NCBI GenBank assembly: GCA_002419055.1 | Contig: DIFI01000013.1 | Location: 62,001 to 126,000, forward strand | Reading direction: 5' to 3' | DNA length: 64,000 nucleotides | Source: Peptococcaceae bacterium UBA5752 | GTDB lineage: Bacteria > Bacillota > Dehalobacteriia > UBA4068 | Part shown: piece after piece, positions 18,049 to 27,650 of the stretch | How the letters are laid out: each line of letters starts with the position of its first letter | Position numbering within the stretch: position 1 is the stretch's first letter | Notes under the pieces: model-generated | Seen by the model: only the letters and a program-made list of their open reading frames with translations | What the model was told of the DNA's origin: nothing | Databases searched by the model: none | Position numbers and translations under genes: made by a program

Positions 18049-18101
18049 AACTTAACCTCTTAAAAATTCAAAAACATTTTTTATGCCTAATTACAATATA
18101 C

Positions 18102-18134
18102 GAAAAATAGCGGCCGAAAAGAATCAGCCGCTAT
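18102..18134 (-). terminator. Terminator of the csaB-polymerase operon
   Basis: ATAGCGGC (18107-18114) pairs with GCCGCTAT (18127-18134), followed on the minus strand by a T run. The stop codon of the polymerase gene lies inside the hairpin loop, so the gene and terminator overlap. Confidence 0.8.
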
Positions 18135-19770
18135 TATCATTTTCTTTTCGTTTGCGAAAAAAGCCGCAATAAATCAGCAAAGCGGCTAATCCCCAGAAAT
18201 ATGCGGTCATATACGGTTCTTCAAAAATGTTTTCAAAATAACAATGCACTAAAACTCCAACCAAACCAGAAAAAATACCAACAGCCAACACCTTGGGATT
18301 ATCCACGTTGCGGTATGTTGCTGATAGATTTTCACCGATCATATTTCGGGCATCGCTGCGATGTATCGCACGAACTCCCCAGATCAGCAACGCTATTAGA
18401 AGTATTAAATAAAAGACTAAGCCAATAACACCCATCTCTACCAAGGTTTTAAGATAATAATTATCCATGTAAAAATAGGAAAACTCCTCTGTTTCCTCTA
18501 AAACTTTATTATTCATTGCCACAGCGCCACCAAAACGGCCAAGACCAAAACCCAACCAGGGATTTGACTCACTTAGCAATAGTTTACCGGTCGCCCAACG
18601 TAAAGCTCTACCACCTACCGCTGAAGCCTCGGCATATTCACTGGTAAATAAAAAAGTGATCCTTGAGGTAATTGATGGAATAAAGGCCAGCACGGTCGCC
18701 ATTGCTGCGCCCAAAATGACAATCAAACGCTTATCAACAAATAGGGCAAAGATTACTACAGCCACAATCATCCCTACCCAAGCGCCACGGGAAAACGTGA
18801 ATAGTAAACATAGGCACATCAGTAATGTAACAAAAACAAAAAATATCTTATTAATATTTTTACGGCAATAATAGACCAATGCTGCTGCTAACGGGGCAGT
18901 CATTACAATTAATGAACCGAAAATATTAGGGCTGCCGGTTAGCGAAAAGACGCGCGTCCGTACCGACATTTCGGTAGAAGTTGTCCATGAAGAAGGAATC
19001 GGAACACCAATTACATATTGATATATACCGTGAAGACTGAGTAGAAAAGCCATTGCCAAGATAGCACTGTAAAGCAGCTTAAAATCATCTTCATTTTGAA
19101 TTAGACGGATAATAATGGAAAACCAGAGCATATATTCGACAACTATTCTATATCCGGCAAGCGCAATATTTTTATCGGGGCTGACTAAAGACATCAGCAA
19201 AAAACCTATCGCCATAAACATAATAATAAACATATCAAGCGGTGTATCTCGTTTAATCGAAGTAGTTTGCTTTAAAACACGCTGCCAAAACAGATAGGTT
19301 ATTACTACAATCAGCAATAGCTCTTCCCAGATAGATGCTAACGACAGTAGTCCCAAATAATCACGAATTACATATTCAATCGGTAAGTATAATGCAAAAA
19401 CGATCAGCAACCAACGATGCAACCCTACCGCATTAACCTTGGAGAATAACCAGCTATGTTTCGTAATGAGCAAATAGCCGCGGCAAATTGACGCCACTAG
19501 CCGATAAAACAGGCTATGACGTAAAACATCACCGAATCTCTCCATAACCCGCCGCCAAAAATCAAGAAATGCCATAAAACGCGAGCTGTGACCAAGATAT
19601 GGAGCTTCGCAAAAACCGATCCAGATTTTTTTGAGTTGTGAATTTTTATATTGACGGCTGAAAGTGGCAGAGAAAGCAGCAATTAAGCCCTTATGATAGA
19701 TAGACGCAAACGCTGCTAGCCACCGGTTTATAGTTTGCCACAACCAGCTTTTTTCTAAAATATCATTCAT
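18124..19770 (-). CDS. O-antigen ligase / polysaccharide polymerase family membrane protein
   Basis: A 548-residue membrane protein with about eleven transmembrane segments after a roughly 100-residue cytoplasmic N-terminus. The central LFTFSRGAWVGM and the following large extracytoplasmic loop (with SNPWLGFGLGRFGG) are typical of the Wzy_C / O-antigen ligase family, which polymerises or transfers glycan chains on the outer face of the membrane. ATG 19770 follows GGAG at six bases. It is the last gene of the csaB operon, 11 bases after the DUF4330 gene, so it probably acts on the cell-wall polymer made by the neighbouring glycosyltransferases. Confidence 0.85.
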   Translation of the reverse strand: MNDILEKSWLWQTINRWLAAFASIYHKGLIAAFSATFSRQYKNSQLKKIWIGFCEAPYLGHSSRFMAFLDFWRRVMERFGDVLRHSLFYRLVASICRGYLLITKHSWLFSKVNAVGLHRWLLIVFALYLPIEYVIRDYLGLLSLASIWEELLLIVVITYLFWQRVLKQTTSIKRDTPLDMFIIMFMAIGFLLMSLVSPDKNIALAGYRIVVEYMLWFSIIIRLIQNEDDFKLLYSAILAMAFLLSLHGIYQYVIGVPIPSSWTTSTEMSVRTRVFSLTGSPNIFGSLIVMTAPLAAALVYYCRKNINKIFFVFVTLLMCLCLLFTFSRGAWVGMIVAVVIFALFVDKRLIVILGAAMATVLAFIPSITSRITFLFTSEYAEASAVGGRALRWATGKLLLSESNPWLGFGLGRFGGAVAMNNKVLEETEEFSYFYMDNYYLKTLVEMGVIGLVFYLILLIALLIWGVRAIHRSDARNMIGENLSATYRNVDNPKVLAVGIFSGLVGVLVHCYFENIFEEPYMTAYFWGLAALLIYCGFFRKRKENDNSG

Positions 19771-19781
19771 AACCTACTCCG

Positions 19782-20285
19782 CTACTTGCCAATCTCAACA
19801 TAGTAGATGGTACCGCTGACTTCAAACGTCTGTGTTTTAACAAGATAGGTACGCCCGGCTTTAACCTCTTGATTGCCAATTTTGGGACTGGCCGTATTAC
19901 GCACAACCTCGGAGGATAAGACAAAAACAATATTCTTTTTGGTAGGATCAGTGGCATTAACAATTTTACCGTCGTCGGTTTGCACTTGCACAACATAATC
20001 CTCGAATCTTACATCGGTGATATAAGCATCAAGAAAAGTATTTGTAGCAACCAATTGTTGACTAACAAGGTTTTGTCGTTCCACCTCTTCGCAAAGATCA
20101 GGCGGAGCTCCGGATACTACGACTTCGGTAGTCATTTTTACATTCGGCGATACAACCTCTGTCACTTTATTACCGAGCAATTGCCAGGCAATACCGCCGA
20201 CTACGGCAATAACCACAATTATTGCCAGCAAATCTACAGGATTAATAATACCAAACAGTTTTCCCTTCTCATTAACTAATCTCAT
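19782..20285 (-). CDS. DUF4330 family membrane-anchored protein
   Basis: A 167-residue protein with one N-terminal transmembrane helix (about 15-37, after GKLFGIINPVDLLAI) and an extracytoplasmic beta-rich domain. The DPTKKNIVFVLSSE stretch and the closing KIGNQEVKAGRTYLVKT segment match what I recall of DUF4330. No function is known. ATG 20285 has GGAGG five bases upstream; the TTG at 20297 is part of that site and is rejected. It lies between a glycosyltransferase and the polymerase, which points to a role in assembly of the same polysaccharide. Confidence 0.75.
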   Translation of the reverse strand: MRLVNEKGKLFGIINPVDLLAIIVVIAVVGGIAWQLLGNKVTEVVSPNVKMTTEVVVSGAPPDLCEEVERQNLVSQQLVATNTFLDAYITDVRFEDYVVQVQTDDGKIVNATDPTKKNIVFVLSSEVVRNTASPKIGNQEVKAGRTYLVKTQTFEVSGTIYYVEIGK

Positions 20286-20319
20286 ACTAACCTCCAATTA
20301 CTTTAACATATATAAATAA

Positions 20320-21462
20320 TTAAAATATCCCTAAACGTTCCAACTCATCTTCCATCTGCCGTACACGATTATCCCAGGAACAGGCTTTTCCATACGCTTG
20401 GCGCTGATGCCTTTTTTCTTGGTCATCTTCTGCCAGCGCCTCGCGGCATTTAGATACAAAATCACTGCAGCTATCAGCGATATAAACAACATCGGCAAAA
20501 TCACGCACCTGTAAAGGTTCCTCGGTGCTGACTATCGGTTTGCCGGTAGCCAAATATTCATAAAGCTTCAAGGGACTGACATCAAGCGCCAGCCGCCCGG
20601 AGCGGAAAACATTAAGACAAACATCAAAGCTACTGATAATCTCCGGTAACTTCTCCTGCAGCTGCAGCCCAAGAAAACTTATATTATTATACTTTTTCAG
20701 CATTGAGATATCGACGCCGGGCATTACTTTCCCAACAAAAACAATCTTGGCAGACGGCATTGCCTCAGCCAATGCAACGATATAATCGTAAGCAATACAT
20801 TCCTGCAGCATACCTACAAAGCCAAACACCGGTTCTAGCCGTTTTTCCGGCGGAGTAAAAGTCGCGGCTTGCGAAAACAACGTATAATTTGCGCCGTTGG
20901 CGATCATTTTTGTCCACTGATTATATTCGATTAAGGTACGTTCCAACCCTGCGGCTGTACAAAAAACCATATCGGCGGCGCGCGCCAAATCTTCTTCCAT
21001 TTTATCCACAACAACAGGATTTATCATACCCTGATAAGCAGAATGACGATCAACACAGTCATATATTACACCACGATGGTCTATATTAGCAATTAAATCA
21101 CAAGCTGTTGGCGTATAGCACCATAAATACGGCTTTTTAAACCCTTGCAGTTTGATTATCTTGTTGATATAGCACGCCAAACGCCGTTGATTAATTCTAT
21201 TGATCCAACGGTATTTATTAAAAAATGGCAGCACAGGCGGCGGTGCATAGACAGTAATGTATTTGTTATCTTTGACCTTTTCTCCGCCTTTACGGTATGC
21301 GGTCAAGCGCGGTTGTAACGATTTATCCTTAAGCGGTGCTATCAAAGTAATCGGCGGGTCAATGTAGATAATCTTTGCATCTCGCAAGCGGCGCATAACG
21401 TTTTGCTTACGGGTAGGAAAAGGATGATAATTCGATGTTGAAACACAGACGATTTCTCTCAT
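20320..21462 (-). CDS. Family-4-like glycosyltransferase
   Basis: A 380-residue cytoplasmic GT-B type glycosyltransferase. The C-terminal donor site reads VSPLKLYEYLATGKPIVST with the Glu pair of the GT4 family, and FVGKVMPGVD marks the start of the second Rossmann domain. The N-terminal half has IYDCVDRHSAY and FCTAAGLE. The four-base overlap with the upstream csaB gene (ATGA) shows translational coupling. It probably adds a sugar in the cell-wall polymer or exopolysaccharide made by this operon; donor and acceptor are unknown. Confidence 0.82.
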   Translation of the reverse strand: MREIVCVSTSNYHPFPTRKQNVMRRLRDAKIIYIDPPITLIAPLKDKSLQPRLTAYRKGGEKVKDNKYITVYAPPPVLPFFNKYRWINRINQRRLACYINKIIKLQGFKKPYLWCYTPTACDLIANIDHRGVIYDCVDRHSAYQGMINPVVVDKMEEDLARAADMVFCTAAGLERTLIEYNQWTKMIANGANYTLFSQAATFTPPEKRLEPVFGFVGMLQECIAYDYIVALAEAMPSAKIVFVGKVMPGVDISMLKKYNNISFLGLQLQEKLPEIISSFDVCLNVFRSGRLALDVSPLKLYEYLATGKPIVSTEEPLQVRDFADVVYIADSCSDFVSKCREALAEDDQEKRHQRQAYGKACSWDNRVRQMEDELERLGIF

Positions 21463-23654
21463 TGTGCCACCTCACCAATTAGTAAACGCTTAGCGGAATT
21501 GATATTGATTTTCTCTAGTGTACGTAAATTGTCCAAAGCATGACTCACTGATGTTCCTCCACTAGCTAATATCTTGTCAATCTCAGCGCAAAGTTGTTGC
21601 GCATTCAATGAAGTCAATGGGATACAAGCAGTTGAACCAATATCGTTGATAAAGCTGCCAACCTTTATATCATAAGAAATTCCTATTACAGGCGCTCCAC
21701 CGGCAGTAGCAAAGATCAAGGAGTGCAACCGCATACCTATTACCAAATCCATCGAACCAAGCATTCCAATCAGATCTTCAACAGAATGCTGATGCATGCA
21801 GGCATAATACGGCGCATTCATATATTCAGTCACCTGCTGCGCTGCTCCAATATCTTTGGGCAATTCGATAGGTAAAAATACCGGCGCCAAACCATAGTGA
21901 TTATAGGCATAATCGGCAGCTGCGGCAATCGCCTGTGGATTGGCAAAGGTAGGCCAGTTTCGCAGACAAAAACCAATCTTAGGTATATCTACAGGCACAT
22001 TTTCCAGTTCAAAAGCAGCTTGTACTTGCTTATCAGTTGCCTTGGCAAGCTTAATAGTCGGATCAGCGGACAAATATATCTGTGGTTTATCAACCTTCAT
22101 CTGTTTCAAAACATCATAAGATACGCTATCACGGAGCGTAATAATTTCTGTTGTTTTATTTAATATTGAAGCTGCCAAACGGCGGTTAAAGGACTTATTG
22201 ATTGGTCCGATACCGCAGCCGTACATTATGACTCGGCAGCCAAAACTTTTGGCTGCAACCAATGTAAACAGATAATAATAGAGCGACCGTGAAGAAGTCA
22301 CATCCTGAATCAAGCTGCCGCCGCCATTTATAAAGATTTGCGAACGGCGGAGATAACCGATAAAGGCAGAAACATTAAATATGTGAATAGCGTTGGTACA
22401 GTTGTTAAGTCTTGTCTGCATTTTATTGCGGCTCATTACCGTCAGCGGCATATCACTGTCTATCTCACGCATCTGCGAAACAATCGCCTTGAGGATAGCT
22501 TCGTCACCCGCATTACCGCGTCCATAGGCACCGCAAATAACAGCACCATAACGCCCTTTAACAGAACGAAGACGTATAATATCATCATATACCTTTTGCT
22601 GATCTATTTTCATCCGCTCAAGTGAAAATTCCTGCTTACAACGAATAAACAGGTTTTTTGAGAGTTGATGTCGCAGCTTCTCATCAACTGAGAGCTGATA
22701 AATATATTCGGCAAAGGTATCAACATCACCGGGCTTAAACAATAATCCGTGATGGCCATGCTCTATCATTGAGGGAATGCCACCAACCGAGCTTGCGATT
22801 GCCGCACAATGCTCGTGCGCTCCTTCTAACAGCGAGTAAGGAAATGTTTCAGATAATGATGATAAAACGTTTATATCAACCTGAGAGAAAAATCCCTGCA
22901 TATCGCTGATCCAGCCGACAAAATCGACTCTTTGGGCTATCTTAAGATGTTTGGCCATCTCCTTAAGCTTGGCTTCGTCCTCGCCAATACCGGCAATCTT
23001 CAGTCGCAATCGGGGGTTACGCCTGTAGGCTTGAGCAAAAGCTATTAGCAACGTCGGAATATCCTTAATCGGCGTCAGCCTGGCAGCAATACCAACCACA
23101 ATATCACTATCGGCATCTGCTTGCCGCGGCTGTCCCGACGCATTGGCAAAATCAAGTCCATTATATAATACAAATATTTTTTGCGGGTCAAAACCACGCT
23201 CGATCAAAGTTGATTTCATCTTATCGGCTACCGCCATATAGTAATCCATATTATACAAAGCGATAGCATTAATAAATCCGAATGTATATTGTTTAAGCGG
23301 CGAGCCGAGATAGTCAAGCTGGGGATCAGAATGGACGGTAGTAATCACCGGAATATGACGGAGTTTTTTAATAAAAACGCCCATCATGTTAGCTTTGGCG
23401 CCATGACAATGAATAATATCGGGTTTAAATTTATCAACATTCTTTAAAGCCGTATTTAACGCACTGAGTAAATTCCAGCTGTTTTCCGTTTCGATTACCC
23501 GTAAGCCATTTTGACGCGCTTCAGCGGCAAATTCGCCCCTGCGAAAACTAAGCAGCAGATATTCGTTATCCTTTGCCAGCTCACGTCCAAGCGAAATAAT
23601 ATGCGTTTTGGCGCCGCCGATGTCGCCACCGCCGGCAAAGCAAAGTATTCTCAT
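21459..23654 (-). CDS. csaB: Fusion of a GT4 glycosyltransferase with CsaB polysaccharide pyruvyl transferase
   Basis: A 731-residue two-domain protein. Residues 1 to about 362 form a GT4 glycosyltransferase (GGGDIGGAKTHI at the start, VGIAARLTPIKDIPTLL, SETFPYSLLEGAHEH, GGIPSMIEHG). Residues from about 370 form CsaB, which transfers pyruvate from phosphoenolpyruvate to secondary cell-wall polymer (AVICGAYGRGNAGDEAIL, INGGGSLIQDVTSSRS, MYGCGIGPI, VIGMRLHSLIFA, GISYDIKVG). Pyruvylated polymer is the ligand of SLH domains in Gram-positive bacteria, and the upstream gene encodes an SLH protein. AAGGG lies five bases before ATG 23654. In most genomes CsaB is a separate protein of about 360 residues; the fusion makes one polypeptide add a sugar and a ketal. 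Confidence 0.9.
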   Translation of the reverse strand: MRILCFAGGGDIGGAKTHIISLGRELAKDNEYLLLSFRRGEFAAEARQNGLRVIETENSWNLLSALNTALKNVDKFKPDIIHCHGAKANMMGVFIKKLRHIPVITTVHSDPQLDYLGSPLKQYTFGFINAIALYNMDYYMAVADKMKSTLIERGFDPQKIFVLYNGLDFANASGQPRQADADSDIVVGIAARLTPIKDIPTLLIAFAQAYRRNPRLRLKIAGIGEDEAKLKEMAKHLKIAQRVDFVGWISDMQGFFSQVDINVLSSLSETFPYSLLEGAHEHCAAIASSVGGIPSMIEHGHHGLLFKPGDVDTFAEYIYQLSVDEKLRHQLSKNLFIRCKQEFSLERMKIDQQKVYDDIIRLRSVKGRYGAVICGAYGRGNAGDEAILKAIVSQMREIDSDMPLTVMSRNKMQTRLNNCTNAIHIFNVSAFIGYLRRSQIFINGGGSLIQDVTSSRSLYYYLFTLVAAKSFGCRVIMYGCGIGPINKSFNRRLAASILNKTTEIITLRDSVSYDVLKQMKVDKPQIYLSADPTIKLAKATDKQVQAAFELENVPVDIPKIGFCLRNWPTFANPQAIAAAADYAYNHYGLAPVFLPIELPKDIGAAQQVTEYMNAPYYACMHQHSVEDLIGMLGSMDLVIGMRLHSLIFATAGGAPVIGISYDIKVGSFINDIGSTACIPLTSLNAQQLCAEIDKILASGGTSVSHALDNLRTLEKININSAKRLLIGEVAQ

Positions 23655-23757
23655 TATTACCCTTGCCTTTAATTTTTAATTATTATCGAAGCCAGCTGCT
23701 TCATTATTCCATTGAACAAAACAGTCTCTGCTTATATAGATAAGAGCAAATATTTAT

Positions 23758-26742
23758 CTATATCAAACTGTAAATCATTTTGGCCGCCTCAGCACGCGTT
23801 ACATTACTATTCGGCAATAGCATATTTGCGTTATTGCCACCAACTACGCCTTGCTTCACCAGCGTGCAAATATATGGCTGCGCCCAAACTGCGATATCAT
23901 CGGTATCATCAAAACTTAACTGTGCCTGCAGATAACCACACGTTTGGATGCGCCCGAGAATAGTCATCGCCTCTTGCCGACTGATTGAGTTTTGGGGATA
24001 AAAACGAAGATTGCCGCTGCTACCGCTACCGTTGATAATACCTTCGTTGTAAACAGCCTTGACTGCATTGAGCGCCCAATCACTGATTGCAGCCTGATCG
24101 CGGAAAGGCAAGGAAACATTAGCATAATCATCAACAGATAAATCCAGCCAATTTGCAATAACCAAAGCAAACTGCTCTCTCGTCATATTACTGTTTGGCG
24201 CATAGATTAGGCTACCATTACTATTATAACCGGAAATAATATTTAAGTCATATAGATAATCAGCATAACTTTGCGCCCAGTGGCCGGACATATCGCTAAA
24301 TGGCGTCTCCGTTGTAGTCGTAGCTGCTACTACATAAGAATCTGTAGCAATATTGCCCGTTTTATCCGCAGCCGTTATCCGCAACCGGTGTTGAGAACCA
24401 TCGGCAACCGGCAGTGAAGCAGTCAAATTACCGCTGCTATAGGTAAAGTCTACCGCTTTGCCGTCATAAGTTACGTTAATATTATTACTTCTTAGTGATT
24501 GATCAATGCCATCTTTGATGGTTGCGCTAAGATTATTACCGCTGATGCTAAGCGAAATAGCCGGCGGTGTTTTATCAATATAATAACCGGATGTCGCCAT
24601 AATTTGGTCGATATAGAGAACGCCGCTGTTAGCCGTTCTGGCGGAGAAATTAATTGAGGTAATAGCTGTAGTCTTGAGCGGCAATTGTACCGATACTAGC
24701 GACCAGCCTTTAAAATCGATTGTACCTGCCGCTACTGTTTGCTGTTTGCCGTCAACTGTAGCTGTCAGACTGATGTTTTGTTGTGAGTTATCACCATAAA
24801 GCCAAAAATGCAGCGCGGATATTGAAGAATCAAGCGTAATATCACTATCGATGGCAAAACCGTCGCTCGAACTATAATCATAAGCGATTGCTGCGCTTTG
24901 TTCTCCGTATTTAACCTTTGTTTTATCACTATTAATGTTTATAGAGCTGCCGGAGAATATGGAATTTGTATCTTCAAAATCTTCGACAATATTCATTGAT
25001 GCGTCACTGCTGCTGTTACTAATTGTAACATTAAGCGTTGCAGTAGTATCACCGGCGGTAGCTGTAATTGTACCGCTGCCTGAGGCGATTAAACTGCTGG
25101 CAGTAAAGACACCTTTGTTGTCAATTGTGCCGATATTCCCACTGACTTGCCAATCAAAGCAAGTGTCATTTGCCACTAAAAGCAGTTTTTTATAATAAGC
25201 CTTGGCCTTTAAATCAATGCTGTTCCCTCCGCTCAAAGTCAATGTGCCGGAAAGCTGCTTGCCGCTTGTTTGATTATAAAGACTGATGCTTTGAGGGGTT
25301 TCTACTACTGATACAGTTGCTGTACCTGAGCTATTGCCGGAAGTAACTTTAACAGTGCCGCTGCCGGTATAATCAGCGGCAGTAAACACACCTGAAGAGC
25401 TGATGCTACCGAAATCGTCATCCGATACTGAGAAACTAAGATTGCTGGGCACGCTAACGGCATGATAGTTTTTATCGGTGGCGGTAGTAGTATAACTCAT
25501 TGTAGCACCCGGCAGCATTACCACATCGTATGGATATAAAAACAATTTATTAACTACAGAAGTTGCGGCTGTTTTATTCACAAGGAAGATAAAATTTGCA
25601 CAACTACGCAGGGAACCGTCGGAAGGGCTGTTAACAGTGGAAAGAGAGCTGTATCCAGGATAATACGAACTGATCGTCGTCGATCCGCCGCCATCAAGAC
25701 TGACGGCTTCAACGCAGCCCAGCTCTTTGAGCCTAGTTGCAACGTCTCTCAAAGAAGCGCCGATGCTATAGCCGCTTTGACGTCCATCGATAGTATAAAA
25801 AACAAGGCTGCCATCGGCTTTAATGCCCAATGCGGTTCGCGGCGCTGTTTCCGTAGAACTGCCGCAAACAACCAAACTGTTTGTCAGCAGCTTTTGATCG
25901 CCGCCGACTGCATAAGATACACTATTCCAGCCACTGGCACAGCTGGTAGTAATCGTCACATTTTCACCCGGCTGCAAAGCTAGAATTTGATTTTTTGTAT
26001 TGTAATAAGGAGTATCGGCGGACATGGAAAGAATCATTTTCCCTGATTCGATATTAAGCGGCGTACTGCCGGTCGTCACCGAATCAACCGTTGCTGTAAT
26101 TGTATTACCGATTTGCAGCGTTCCGCTGTTTACAGACAATATCGCATAAACCGTACTGTTTGTAGTACGCGTCGAGGCGGAATAATCGGTAGTAAACAGC
26201 ACAGATCCTGATGCTGTATTTACTTCTTTATTGATATGGCTGATAGTAAAATTGCCGTTATCGCAACTCAAATTTATTTTGATTGCAGGCTTACCGATAA
26301 TGGCCGTACCGTCATCATAAAAACCGACTGCATAACGAGCATTATCGGAACTGCGGATAATTCCGTCGGTAATCACTACACCCATCGGTACTCCGGTTGA
26401 CATATTAAAAAAATCACCATTGATACCTGCCACAATCGTATAGCCTTTATTTTCTAAATACGTTGAAATACTATTGATCGTTGAACGACCATAGAGTTTG
26501 CTGCCATAAGCGATAAGCGGCTGTACTGATGTACTGTTTTGATAAACTATGTAATTTTCTGTTATCTTATCGTTGTGACTGCTGCTCCAGTAAACACCAT
26601 TGCTTAATATAGTATTAATAGAGATATCCAACGCCGAACTTTGCAGTTCGTCTCCCCAAGAAGCGGCAAATGCACTGCCTGAACAAACAACAATAAACAA
26701 CAGTGACAAAAGCAAAATCCTTAACCTACTATTTCTCTTCAT
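23758..26742 (-). CDS. SLH-anchored phosphodiester glycosidase family protein
   Basis: A 994-residue exported protein. The signal peptide ends at about residue 27 (SGSAFA|A). A phosphodiester glycosidase (NAGPA/DUF2233) domain spans about 70-385, with PMGVVITDG, APRTALGIK, FYTIDGRQSGYSIG and VEAVSLDGGGSTT. Two Ig-like/Big-2 domains follow (GTATVSVVE and GSGTITATAGD ends), then a carbohydrate-binding-like beta-sandwich and an Ig-like segment. Three SLH repeats occupy the last 170 residues (FSDMSGHWAQSYADYLY, FRDQAAISDWALNAVKA, FDDTDDIAVWAQPYI). The start is ATG 26742 with GGGAG seven bases upstream. NAGPA-type enzymes remove or modify sugar-phosphodiester groups on polysaccharides. The gene directly precedes csaB, which makes the likely SLH ligand. 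Confidence 0.88.
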   Translation of the reverse strand: MKRNSRLRILLLSLLFIVVCSGSAFAASWGDELQSSALDISINTILSNGVYWSSSHNDKITENYIVYQNSTSVQPLIAYGSKLYGRSTINSISTYLENKGYTIVAGINGDFFNMSTGVPMGVVITDGIIRSSDNARYAVGFYDDGTAIIGKPAIKINLSCDNGNFTISHINKEVNTASGSVLFTTDYSASTRTTNSTVYAILSVNSGTLQIGNTITATVDSVTTGSTPLNIESGKMILSMSADTPYYNTKNQILALQPGENVTITTSCASGWNSVSYAVGGDQKLLTNSLVVCGSSTETAPRTALGIKADGSLVFYTIDGRQSGYSIGASLRDVATRLKELGCVEAVSLDGGGSTTISSYYPGYSSLSTVNSPSDGSLRSCANFIFLVNKTAATSVVNKLFLYPYDVVMLPGATMSYTTTATDKNYHAVSVPSNLSFSVSDDDFGSISSSGVFTAADYTGSGTVKVTSGNSSGTATVSVVETPQSISLYNQTSGKQLSGTLTLSGGNSIDLKAKAYYKKLLLVANDTCFDWQVSGNIGTIDNKGVFTASSLIASGSGTITATAGDTTATLNVTISNSSSDASMNIVEDFEDTNSIFSGSSININSDKTKVKYGEQSAAIAYDYSSSDGFAIDSDITLDSSISALHFWLYGDNSQQNISLTATVDGKQQTVAAGTIDFKGWSLVSVQLPLKTTAITSINFSARTANSGVLYIDQIMATSGYYIDKTPPAISLSISGNNLSATIKDGIDQSLRSNNINVTYDGKAVDFTYSSGNLTASLPVADGSQHRLRITAADKTGNIATDSYVVAATTTTETPFSDMSGHWAQSYADYLYDLNIISGYNSNGSLIYAPNSNMTREQFALVIANWLDLSVDDYANVSLPFRDQAAISDWALNAVKAVYNEGIINGSGSSGNLRFYPQNSISRQEAMTILGRIQTCGYLQAQLSFDDTDDIAVWAQPYICTLVKQGVVGGNNANMLLPNSNVTRAEAAKMIYSLI

Positions 26743-26906
26743 TAGCAATCTCCCAGGTTCTTATTATTTACAAATTATAACATCTGCCTCGAATATTGTA
26801 AAGAAATGACAAATTTTAGTTGTCATGATCTATTAAATAAATTTATCAATCTTTATTAGTAAATAAATATATTTTATTAGACAATACTTTATTTATAGCC
26901 TTATAC

Positions 26907-26952
26907 TATTGTATATTGTATATTGTATATTGTATATTGTATATTGTATATT
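26907..26952. repeat. Six tandem copies of a 7-bp unit (TATTGTA) upstream of yedF
   Basis: TATTGTA is repeated six times without error from 26907 to 26948, followed by a partial TATT. The array ends 23 bases before ATG 26976 and lies in the only promoter region available to yedF. Overlapping TATATT and TATTGT hexamers resemble -10 boxes, so a change in copy number would move or add -10-like sequences. Confidence 0.95.
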
Positions 26953-26975
26953 AAGATCAATAAGGAGATAAATTC

Positions 26976-27557
26976 ATGACAAATATTATTGACGCCCGCA
27001 GCATCCCCTGTCCAAAACCGGTTATTCTTACCAAAAAAGCGTTAGCCGAAATCACGGAAGGCAGTATATCAGTTTTAGTTGACAATCAAACCGCTGTAAA
27101 CAATATTAGCGCTTTTGCAGAAAGCATAGGCCTGGTTGCTGATGTAGAAGCTGAAGGCAATGATTATAAAATCACCATTGAAAAAATGGTTTGTCCATTA
27201 ACTGCCAAAGCAAATGATAGTACAAATATTGTCTTGCTTATCAACAGTGATTGTTTTGGCGACGGTGACGAGGAATTTTCCCGCACACTGATGCGCAACT
27301 TTATATTCGCTTTAACAGAGGTAGAGCCTAAACCGCAAACAGCGTTGTTTGTTAATTCCGGCATCAAATTTACCACCGCGGGTTCGCTTGTTTTGGATAG
27401 TCTGCAAAAACTGGCTGACGGCGGTATGGAGATATTAAACTGCGGCTCATGCCTTGATTTTTATCAATGCAAAGATAAATTGATAATCGGTAGCATTACT
27501 AATATGTATACCATTGCCGAGAAACTACTTAATGCCGATAAAGTGATTAAAATTTAA
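26976..27557 (+). CDS. yedF: Selenium metabolism protein YedF (TusA-like + DsrE-like domains)
   Basis: A 193-residue cytoplasmic protein. Residues 1-70 are a TusA/SirA-like domain with DARSIPCPKPVILTKKAL, keeping the CPxP motif whose cysteine carries persulfide or perselenide in this fold. A DsrE/F-like domain follows (about 80-193) with INSDCFGDGD and LNCGSCLDFY. The family is associated by genome context with selenium use and is thought to handle selenium or sulfur transfer. AAGGAG precedes the ATG. Its presence agrees with the selenium-dependent molybdenum hydroxylase accessory genes at 36-39.5 kb. It faces hydF, with a shared hairpin between. Confidence 0.88.
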   Translation: MTNIIDARSIPCPKPVILTKKALAEITEGSISVLVDNQTAVNNISAFAESIGLVADVEAEGNDYKITIEKMVCPLTAKANDSTNIVLLINSDCFGDGDEEFSRTLMRNFIFALTEVEPKPQTALFVNSGIKFTTAGSLVLDSLQKLADGGMEILNCGSCLDFYQCKDKLIIGSITNMYTIAEKLLNADKVIKI

Positions 27558-27574
27558 TAATAATTAAACCCAAT

Positions 27575-27610
27575 AAAGCAGGCGGTTCATTTATATGACC
27601 CGCCTGCTTT
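27575..27610. terminator. Hairpin between convergent yedF and hydF
   Basis: AAAGCAGGCGG (27575-27585) pairs with CCGCCTGCTTT (27600-27610) around a 14-base loop. There is no long T run on either side, so it is a weaker terminator, placed just past both stop codons. Confidence 0.6.
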
Positions 27611-27650
27611 CCATTTAGTTCCCAAAATTATTAAATATCTGGAATATTTA

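Noticed and set aside
26907..26952. CRISPR-like repeat
   Set aside because: The unit is 7 bases with no spacers; it is a simple tandem repeat.
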